Positions 57,864 through 64,000 of a stretch of DNA of 64,000 nucleotides are shown here, piece after piece; the first letter of the stretch is position 1; each line of letters opens with the position of its first letter. The stretch spans positions 52,784 through 116,783 of the forward strand of contig JBEBRW010000010.1 in assembly GCA_040394635.1 (NCBI GenBank), read 5' to 3'. The DNA is from UBA5239 sp040394635 (GTDB lineage Bacteria; Verrucomicrobiota; Lentisphaeria; Victivallales; Victivallaceae). The notes below the pieces were generated by a model. It was not told the origin of the DNA. It saw nothing but the letters and a program-made list of their open reading frames with translations, and made no database searches. Position numbers and translations under genes: made by a program.

Positions 57864-58811
57864 TTATTGTTGTTTAAGACGTTTGTTGTCCTCGTCGAGG
57901 GTCCGGAAGAAGAACTCTTCCAGCTTCTCATGCGACGCCGACACGTTAATGGTTTCCGACGATCTCGCGGTGATGGAATTAACCTTCTCCTTGATCCCGT
58001 CATCCTGTGGAAAAGACAACACCCATGTTCCATCCTCCTTGCGTGAAGTATTGGATGCCATAGTTATCAGTTCTTTAAGTATATCGTCGTGGTGGGGCGG
58101 AATGATTACCGTGAAGCCCTTGGCGCCAAGCAGGTTATCGAGCCGGCCCGCACACAGGAGTTTCCCTTTGTTCAAAATCGCGACATGATCGCAGATTTCT
58201 TCCACGTCCGAAAGAATGTGACTGCTGAAAAAGACACTGGTCCCCCTCGCCTGCTGCCCCAGGATAATCTGCTTGAACTCCTGACGCCCGTACGGGTCCA
58301 ACCCCAGCAGCGGTTCGTCGAGAATCAGCAAATCCGGCTGGTTCAGGATCGCCTGGGCCACCCCGATGCGCTGCAGCATCCCGCGGGAAAATGAGCCGAT
58401 CTTATCCTTCATATGAGGATACATCTTGACGGTCTGCAGCACCTCTTCGATGCGCGGTCCGCGGTCCGCTGAAGGAATCTTGAGCAGTTTGCCGCAGATA
58501 TTGAGAAATTCATAGGCCGAAAGCTGCGGGCTGAACGCCGGCGAGTCGGGCAGAAACCCGATATGTCCCTTGACTTCAACATCATACGACGGCTTGCCCA
58601 AAACAAACGCGGTCCCGCTGGAGCATTTGATCAGGTCCATCAGAATTTTAATGGTGGTGGTTTTCCCTGCGCCATTCGGGCCGAGGAAACCGTATACGGA
58701 GCCTTTGGGAACAGAAATGGTCAGACTGTCAAGGGCTCTGTTCCCAGCCTTGAACAGACGTTTGTAGATTTTGGTTAGATTCTCAGTTTGGATTACTGTT
58801 TCCGCCCCCAT
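57864..58811 (-). CDS. ABC transporter ATPase of the export locus
   Basis: 315 residues. Walker A GPNGAGKTTT, signature FSRGMLQRIG (non-canonical), Walker B LLILDEPLLGLDP and switch SSH. The accessory C-terminal domain ends in a charged stretch (EKLEEFFFRTLDEDNKRLKQ). It is the only ATPase of the locus and would drive both permeases. A weak GGTGA ribosome site precedes the ATG. A TATAAT promoter element lies about 70 bases upstream on the minus strand. Confidence 0.92.
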   Translation of the reverse strand: MGAETVIQTENLTKIYKRLFKAGNRALDSLTISVPKGSVYGFLGPNGAGKTTTIKILMDLIKCSSGTAFVLGKPSYDVEVKGHIGFLPDSPAFSPQLSAYEFLNICGKLLKIPSADRGPRIEEVLQTVKMYPHMKDKIGSFSRGMLQRIGVAQAILNQPDLLILDEPLLGLDPYGRQEFKQIILGQQARGTSVFFSSHILSDVEEICDHVAILNKGKLLCAGRLDNLLGAKGFTVIIPPHHDDILKELITMASNTSRKEDGTWVLSFPQDDGIKEKVNSITARSSETINVSASHEKLEEFFFRTLDEDNKRLKQQ

Positions 58812-58881
58812 AGATCACCATAAGTTAAATTTAACATTTTTCGACCCATCCGTATCGTGTGCTACGGAACAACTCAACCTG

Positions 58882-58910
58882 ATTATAAAATTGCCGTCAT
58901 TTCAAGAAAA
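58882..58910 (-). promoter_or_regulatory. Candidate promoter of the ABC/HlyD export locus
   Basis: On the minus strand TTTTCT, 17 bp, TATAAT. The -10 is perfect and the -35 weak, which may mean an activator is needed. Between it and the start lies CCGTA-N8-TACGG, a small palindrome. Sequence evidence only. Confidence 0.45.
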
Positions 58911-58956
58911 GCAAGCCCGAATTCGCAAAATTATTTCATGTTTTTCCGAAAAAACG

Positions 58957-61464
58957 TCATCCGACGCTCTTTTTGGCGAAAATCGCCCGGGACGAGGTGC
59001 CGAAATACAGTGTGAAACTGCCGGGCTCCACTTCCCATTTGCGGCTCTCCGGGTTCCAGAACGCAAAGTCGCGGCGCTTCAGCTCAAGTTCCACCACCGC
59101 CGACTCGCCCGGCTGCAGGGAAACTTTGGCAAACGCCTTCAGCTCCCGGACCGGACGCTCGACGCAGCTCTCATCATCGCCGACATACAGCTGAACCACC
59201 TCCGAGCCCTGCCGCTTGCCGGTATTGGTCACCCGGACCTTGGCCCTGACCAGGTGGTCGCCCGGAATCTCCATCGACAGCAGTTCGCAGTCAAACGTGG
59301 TATAGGACAAACCGAATCCGAACGGGAACCGCGGTTCGATTCCGGCCCGGTCGAAGTGACGGTAACCGATGAAAAGACCTTCCTCATAGTTCACATACGG
59401 CTTATCCCCGCTGCGCACCCCGGGGTAATTCCCGGCGGCATGGCAGGCGTAATCGGTCAGTTTCTTCCCCCAGGTACAGCACAGTTTCCCGCCGGGCGCG
59501 GCTTCGCCGAAGATCACCTCGGCAAGCGCGTTTCCGCTCTCCTGCCCCGGGTACCACGCCTCCAGAATCGCCGGCACCTGATCGTACCATTGCTCGGTAC
59601 TGACCACGGAACCGTTGATCAACACTACCGCGATATTTTTATTGACCGCGGCCAGGCGGGAAATCAGCTCCGCCTGGGGCCCGATCAACTCCAGATCCGG
59701 GATATCGGCTCCGGGCACATCGCCCCAGCCGATGGCCTCCTTGTCATACAGATGATTGGTGCCGCCGAAAAACAGCACGGCATCGGCTTCGGCCGCGGCT
59801 TCGGCCGCAGCTTTGGCCGCTTCATCGAAGCTGCCTTCCCGCTCAACCGCCCAGAGCAGTTTGAATTCGGGGTTGGCGTCGCGGCACTCAAATTCAATTT
59901 TGATTTGATATTCCCGGCCGCTTTCCGCCTGGAATTCATAGGATGCTGCCTCGAAACGCAGCGCGCCCTCTTTCCGGATCACCGTCTTGCCGTCAAGCTC
60001 AACAGTGGCAGCGCCATGCAGGGCATTGATGCTGAGGGTGCTCTTGCCGGTGAAATCGGGGGTAATGGTCCCTGTCCAGCACACGGCGAACTTATCATTG
60101 GGCAAACCGTCGGTATTGGAGCCGCCGACACTGAACTGGCTGTTCCAGTTCAACGACATATTGTGATCGATGCGCTGGGCAAAGGGCGTCCCGCCGCCGC
60201 GCATTTCCCCGGCAGTGTGAAAATACTGCGCCTTCAGCCCCGGCCCGAGCAGGGTCGAGGGAATGATGGTTTCGCTGTCAAACACCACGCCGGGGGTGTA
60301 AATGATTTCGACATTGCCGCCGCAATACTTCTGCAGGCCCTCCAGCGGGGAAATTTCATAGGGCGGATGCACCGCGCCGCTGCCGCCGCAAACTTCCAGC
60401 GCCCCCATGTGGTGCTTAAACGCCGCATTGGGGCCGATGACCGCGAGTTTCTTCACTTTCTCGATACTGAGCGGCAGCATGGGGCCGTCATTTTTCAGCA
60501 GGACCATGCCTTCCTGAGCCAGGCGGCGGGCTTCCCACTGGTGGTTTTCGGAGTTGCATTCGCCTTCCGGCATATAATCCCGGTCGAACATGCCGACCCG
60601 GAACATCAGGCGGAGATTGCGCCGCACCTTCTTGTCGATTTCGCTTTCCGGGACTTCGCCTTTCTGCACCAGTTCCAGCAGGGGCGCGCCCATGATGGAG
60701 TTGAGACCCTGCCCCATTTCCAGGTCGAGTCCGCCGAGTGCACAGCCTTTCGTATCGTGCGCGCCGCCCCAGTCGGAAACCATGACGCCGTCGAAGCCGT
60801 ATTCGTCTTTGATGATGTCTTCCTGAAGCAGCTTGCAAGCCGAAGCATAAGTTCCGTTGATGAGGTTATAAGAGGACATCATCATCCACGGCTGGGCCTC
60901 CTTGGTCACGATTTCAAACGGAGTCAGGTAAAGCTCGCGAATCGTGCGTTCGTCGGCATTGGAACTGCCGGTGGTACGACAGATTTCCTGATTGTTCATG
61001 GCCAGGTGTTTGGGAGTGGCGGCCACGCCCTCGGCCTGACAGCCGCGAATATATCCGCAGGCGACTTTGCCGGCCAGTACCGGGTCCTCGCCATAATACT
61101 CGAAATTACGCCCGTTCAACGGCGTCCGCATCAGATTGAATCCCGGCCCCAGACTGACCCGGATTCCGTACGCCTGCCCTTCCCGGCCGATGATGCCGCC
61201 GAAGCGCTCCGCGGCCTCCGGGTTCCAACTGCAGGCCAGCGAAATCCCGCAGGGCAAAGCGGTAGCCGTATTTCCATCCTCCAAACGGAATCCCTGGGGA
61301 CCGTCACCCATCTTCAGTTTGCCGATCCCCAGCCTCGGGATATCGCCGGTTTCCATGGCGGACACCCCGTGGCAAAGCCGCACCTTCTCTTCCAGCGTCA
61401 AACGTCCCAGCAAATCATCGACTCTCTGCTCCAACTCCAGGTTCATATCCAAATAGGGATGCAT
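58957..61464 (-). CDS. GH3 beta-glucosidase-like enzyme with PA14 insert
   Basis: 835 residues, no signal peptide, so probably cytoplasmic. N-terminal GH3 domain (SLGPGFNLMRTPLNGRNFEY, GVAATPKHLAMNNQE) with the nucleophile Asp in GVMVSDWGGAHD. A PA14 module is inserted after about residue 390 (LGPGLKAQYFH...), as in family members that act on oligosaccharides. GH3-C (VVLINGSVVSTEQWYDQVPA, FPFGFGLSYTTF) and a fibronectin-III-like end follow. It would hydrolyse imported beta-glucosides or similar. GGAG precedes the ATG. It lies after a small exported protein on the same strand. Confidence 0.92.
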   Translation of the reverse strand: MHPYLDMNLELEQRVDDLLGRLTLEEKVRLCHGVSAMETGDIPRLGIGKLKMGDGPQGFRLEDGNTATALPCGISLACSWNPEAAERFGGIIGREGQAYGIRVSLGPGFNLMRTPLNGRNFEYYGEDPVLAGKVACGYIRGCQAEGVAATPKHLAMNNQEICRTTGSSNADERTIRELYLTPFEIVTKEAQPWMMMSSYNLINGTYASACKLLQEDIIKDEYGFDGVMVSDWGGAHDTKGCALGGLDLEMGQGLNSIMGAPLLELVQKGEVPESEIDKKVRRNLRLMFRVGMFDRDYMPEGECNSENHQWEARRLAQEGMVLLKNDGPMLPLSIEKVKKLAVIGPNAAFKHHMGALEVCGGSGAVHPPYEISPLEGLQKYCGGNVEIIYTPGVVFDSETIIPSTLLGPGLKAQYFHTAGEMRGGGTPFAQRIDHNMSLNWNSQFSVGGSNTDGLPNDKFAVCWTGTITPDFTGKSTLSINALHGAATVELDGKTVIRKEGALRFEAASYEFQAESGREYQIKIEFECRDANPEFKLLWAVEREGSFDEAAKAAAEAAAEADAVLFFGGTNHLYDKEAIGWGDVPGADIPDLELIGPQAELISRLAAVNKNIAVVLINGSVVSTEQWYDQVPAILEAWYPGQESGNALAEVIFGEAAPGGKLCCTWGKKLTDYACHAAGNYPGVRSGDKPYVNYEEGLFIGYRHFDRAGIEPRFPFGFGLSYTTFDCELLSMEIPGDHLVRAKVRVTNTGKRQGSEVVQLYVGDDESCVERPVRELKAFAKVSLQPGESAVVELELKRRDFAFWNPESRKWEVEPGSFTLYFGTSSRAIFAKKSVG

Positions 61465-61479
61465 GCATTTCTCCGTTAT

Positions 61480-61941
61480 TTAATAGTCGTATTCTTCTTT
61501 TTCAATTTCTTCATCGCTGCTGAAGAGCCAGACCGGAAAGTCGTAAAACGATTTTTTCAGCACCCAGAACGGGCCCCCCACGATATAGGACCCCGGCACG
61601 CCGAAATATTTGCCCGCCCAGTCCAGCGGCGGCACCATGGCCTCGCCGCTGAATTCACCGCGGCAGGCATTGTAGACGGCCTTGCAGGGCCAGCCGATCA
61701 CGTTGCCCACGGCCACGCCCACCGTACCGCCCAGCATCGAGGGCAGCAGCCAGACAAAATCCGCCGGCTTCGCCTCGGTCCAATGCACTCCGAACGGCAC
61801 ATGATGGTTGGGCCGGAACCTTTCATACCTCCCCGAACCCGGGGTATTGATGGGAATATCGACGCTGTAGCCTCTGTCGTCCGCCGCCGACAGCGAGACA
61901 AATAACGTGCAGCACAACAACATGGCAAATACGTATTTCAT
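61480..61941 (-). CDS. Small exported protein, unknown
   Basis: 153 residues. Signal peptide MKYVFAMLLCCTLFVSLSAA, then YSVDIPINTPGSGRYERFRP, a short Gly-rich hydrophobic part (FVWLLPSMLGGTVGVAVGNV) and FGVPGSYIVGGPFWVLKKSF. The two Gly-rich hydrophobic stretches may insert in a membrane. A similar Gly/Ala/Val-rich end is seen in the lipoprotein at 29.8 kb, but no family is claimed. AGGA lies eight bases before the ATG. It is 15 bases upstream of the GH3 gene and may be transcribed with it. Confidence 0.65.
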   Translation of the reverse strand: MKYVFAMLLCCTLFVSLSAADDRGYSVDIPINTPGSGRYERFRPNHHVPFGVHWTEAKPADFVWLLPSMLGGTVGVAVGNVIGWPCKAVYNACRGEFSGEAMVPPLDWAGKYFGVPGSYIVGGPFWVLKKSFYDFPVWLFSSDEEIEKEEYDY

Positions 61942-62004
61942 AAATCTTATCCTGTTTATTGCTTTCTGTTTGTAAAATATCCCCGCAACCCCCGAAATGC
62001 AAAT

Positions 62005-63066
62005 TCAGATCAGCAGCATACAGTCGCCATAACTGAAAAAACGCATTTTTTCTGCGATCGCATAACGGTAAGCCGCCAAAACCTTCTCCCGCGAAGCAAA
62101 AGCGGAAACCAGCATGATCAGCGTGCTCTGGGGCAAATGAAAATTGGTCAGCAGCATATCGACCACCTGAGGTTGATACGGCGGATAAATGAAAATATCG
62201 GTACTGCCGGTACCGGCCACCGCCCGGCCATCCGCCGCGCAACTCTCCAGTACCCGGACCGAGGTCGTCCCCACCGCCATGACCCGGTGCCCGGCGGCAT
62301 GGGTGCGGTTGATCAAATCCGCCGTTTCGTGATTCAACTCATAATACTCGGAATGCATCTTGTGCGCGGTAACATCCTCCACGCTGACCGGTTTGAACGT
62401 GCCGGGGCCGACATGCAGCGTCACCGCCGCCTGGTTGACCCCTTTCCGCTTCAGGTCCTCCATGATTTCGTTGGTGAAATGCAGCCCGGCGGTCGGCGCC
62501 GCCACCGCGCCCGGCTCACGGGCGTAAACGGTCTGGTACCGCTCGCGGTCGCCAAGCTGATCCTCACGCTTGATATACGGCGGCAGCGGAATATGGCCGT
62601 AGCGCTCCTGCAGGAACTCAAAATCATCGGCATCAAATTCAATCGCGAAAGAACCGTCGTCAAACCGCTCCTTCACCTCGAACCAGTTATTGTCGGCCGC
62701 CAACTCACCGCTCCGCGTCAACAGCTGGACCCGCGAACCCGGCGGCACCCGTTTGCCGGGTTTGACCATGCACTGCCACAATTTGCGGTGCGGCGGCTGC
62801 AGGGGATTGGTCAGGAGAACCTCGATCAGCGCGGCGTCTGGACTGCCGTTTTTGCGGCCGTACATCCGGGCGTTGATCACTTTGGTATCGTTGAAAATCA
62901 TGGCGTCGCCGGGATTGAGGAAACGGGTGATTTCGCGAAACGGATAAATACAACATGCGCCGCTCCGGCGGTCCATCACCATCATCCGCGACTCACCGCG
63001 GACGCCGCTGGGGAATTGAGCGATCAGTTCCTCCGGCAGTTCGTAATCAAACAGCGATGTTTTCAT
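62005..63066 (-). CDS. queA: S-adenosylmethionine:tRNA ribosyltransferase-isomerase
   Basis: 353 residues, the standard QueA length. Typical motifs are FDYELPEELIAQFP, FNDTKVINARMYG, GHIPLPPYIKREDQ and YQTVYAREPGAVAAPTAGLH, with HKMHSEYYEL and LLTNFHLPQSTLIMLVSAF near the end. The enzyme moves the ribose of SAM onto the 7-deazaguanine base in tRNA during queuosine synthesis. The ATG shares a base with the rhomboid stop codon, so translation is coupled. No other queuosine gene is in the window. Confidence 0.96.
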   Translation of the reverse strand: MKTSLFDYELPEELIAQFPSGVRGESRMMVMDRRSGACCIYPFREITRFLNPGDAMIFNDTKVINARMYGRKNGSPDAALIEVLLTNPLQPPHRKLWQCMVKPGKRVPPGSRVQLLTRSGELAADNNWFEVKERFDDGSFAIEFDADDFEFLQERYGHIPLPPYIKREDQLGDRERYQTVYAREPGAVAAPTAGLHFTNEIMEDLKRKGVNQAAVTLHVGPGTFKPVSVEDVTAHKMHSEYYELNHETADLINRTHAAGHRVMAVGTTSVRVLESCAADGRAVAGTGSTDIFIYPPYQPQVVDMLLTNFHLPQSTLIMLVSAFASREKVLAAYRYAIAEKMRFFSYGDCMLLI

Positions 63067-63959
63067 CAGTGCTTACTGTATTTCTTGCGTGCTTCGTTCA
63101 AAATTGCGCGTTCTTCATCGGTCAGGCTGTTGGCTCCCGAACGCGAAAGTTTGTCGAGAATTTCGTCCACCTGCCTGGCGGAAACAGTAATATTTTCGCG
63201 GGAAGTATCGGCATCGTCCGCCATCCGGTACGATGGCCGCGAAGGCGGGGGAGCGCTCGCCGCCCTCGGCCTCTGCGCGGTACGGCCGCCGAACATGAAT
63301 CCCAGCGGGTCCCATTCCATCCGGTTGCCATAAGCGACTTTCAGGAAAATATAAGCACCGATAAACCCGCCGAGGTGCGCCAGGTGCGCCACATTGCCGC
63401 CCTTGCCCAGCTCGGCGATGACCTCGATCACGCCGAAAATGATCACCAGCGTCCTCGCCCGGACCGGAACCGGCGGCAGCAACAGCATAAACTGGGCATT
63501 CGGCATGAACATGGCCACCGCCAGCATCACGCCGAACAGCGCGCCGCTGGCGCCCAGCAGGTAACTGGGAGACCCCATGTTAAAAAGCAGCCAGAGCAAA
63601 TTACCGAAAATACCGCTGATCATATAAAGAAGAAAGAAGCGTAAAATCCCCATCTGGTTGACGATCAACTGTCCAAAAATGAACAATCCCCACATATTCA
63701 AGGCGATATGCCAGAAGTCGCCATGCATGAACATGCTGGTAACCAGTTGCCACCACCATCCCGCCTGCAGCCCCTTCCAACTCAAAGCAAACAATCCATA
63801 CATCTGGGACATAGGACACAGTATGGAATATGCGGTCAAAAAATACACAAGGACATTGACGGCAATCAACCCCAGCAGAACATGAAAAGGCTCAACACCG
63901 GCTCCCTTGCGGAACCGGCGATTATTCGGTTGTCTCATATAGTCACGATCAGAAAGCAT
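63066..63959 (-). CDS. Rhomboid-family intramembrane serine protease
   Basis: 297 residues with six helices followed by a 90-residue cytoplasmic tail. GASGALFG carries the catalytic Ser, NVAHLAHLGGFIGAY carries the His, and HGDFWHIALNMW is the oxyanion-side motif (HxxxxHxxxN). The tail has Pro/Ser-rich and helical parts (VDEILDKLSRSGANSLTDEE) similar to the SHOCT-like ends of other rhomboids. It cleaves membrane-embedded substrates. Two in-frame starts (MLSDRDY or MRQPNN) are possible; neither has a strong ribosome site. The remaining 41 bases of the window hold no recognised feature. Confidence 0.92.
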   Translation of the reverse strand: MLSDRDYMRQPNNRRFRKGAGVEPFHVLLGLIAVNVLVYFLTAYSILCPMSQMYGLFALSWKGLQAGWWWQLVTSMFMHGDFWHIALNMWGLFIFGQLIVNQMGILRFFLLYMISGIFGNLLWLLFNMGSPSYLLGASGALFGVMLAVAMFMPNAQFMLLLPPVPVRARTLVIIFGVIEVIAELGKGGNVAHLAHLGGFIGAYIFLKVAYGNRMEWDPLGFMFGGRTAQRPRAASAPPPSRPSYRMADDADTSRENITVSARQVDEILDKLSRSGANSLTDEERAILNEARKKYSKH

Positions 63960-64000
63960 AAGCTATAAATAATCCTCTTAAATTTCACAATCCGAATAAT

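Noticed and set aside
58771..61905. 1044-residue plus-strand frame across the GH3 gene
   Set aside because: It is antisense to a clear GH3 enzyme and the adjacent small exported gene.

Overview
The window looks like chromosomal DNA of a Lentisphaerota/Victivallis-type bacterium, or another PVC relative. This is an inference from gene content. It carries three short pseudopilins with the FTLIE prepilin motif (two also with the H-X9-DG motif), a zinc-ribbon/Ser-Thr kinase/membrane fusion, many orphan lipoproteins, secreted or cytoplasmic glycoside hydrolases, and a Gfo/Idh + DegT + creatininase sugar unit under a ROK regulator. A meso-DAP-type MurE and many lipobox proteins indicate a diderm with peptidoglycan. 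GC is moderate to high, with AT-richer islands at about 5.4-7.4 kb and 29.1-30.6 kb that carry orphan genes.

Layout. 0-2.2 kb: end of a phage structural cluster (scaffold-like, SU10-type major capsid, head-tail adaptor-like), stopping at a GTCC-repeat element. 2.2-12.8 kb: pseudopilin, DinG-type helicase, a tandem gene duplication whose second copy is broken by a nonsense codon, membrane proteins, and a pseudopilin coupled to a two-gene ABC transporter. 12.8-24.4 kb: PHP-domain protein, membrane protein, an asparagine-synthase-like protein with a defective glutaminase half, polysaccharide deacetylase, Ser/Thr kinase, secreted orphans and aspS. 24.4-29.1 kb: a three-gene sugar unit (creatininase, Gfo/Idh, DegT) with a readable promoter and terminator, divergent from a ROK regulator. 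29.1-39.4 kb: orphans, UDP-glucuronate decarboxylase, murE, V4R protein, argH, a HEAT lipoprotein and a 793-residue exported orphan. 39.5-45 kb: six-gene envelope operon (CsgG/PEGA, double CsgG-like, COG3014-like, YcfL-like, LpoB-like, lipoprotein). 45.1-49 kb: GntR/LacI-type regulator with a consensus promoter, pseudopilin and secreted glycosidase. 49-58.8 kb: nine-gene minus-strand export locus. 59-64 kb: GH3 glycosidase, small exported protein, queA, rhomboid protease.

The most interesting locus is 48993-58811. One ABC ATPase and two ABC-2 permeases are combined with three membrane-fusion (HlyD-type) proteins. One of these is a PqqD-like/M50-protease/HlyD fusion and another a GAF-like/HlyD fusion. 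Two tethered repeat proteins (one with zinc ribbons) and a small exported protein complete the set. The arrangement suggests an envelope export or peptide-processing machine.

A second theme is a family of palindromic intergenic elements built from 9-bp GTCC/GGAC units, seen at four places. Two of them are nested inside unrelated longer inverted repeats. No tRNA, rRNA or CRISPR array was recognised.
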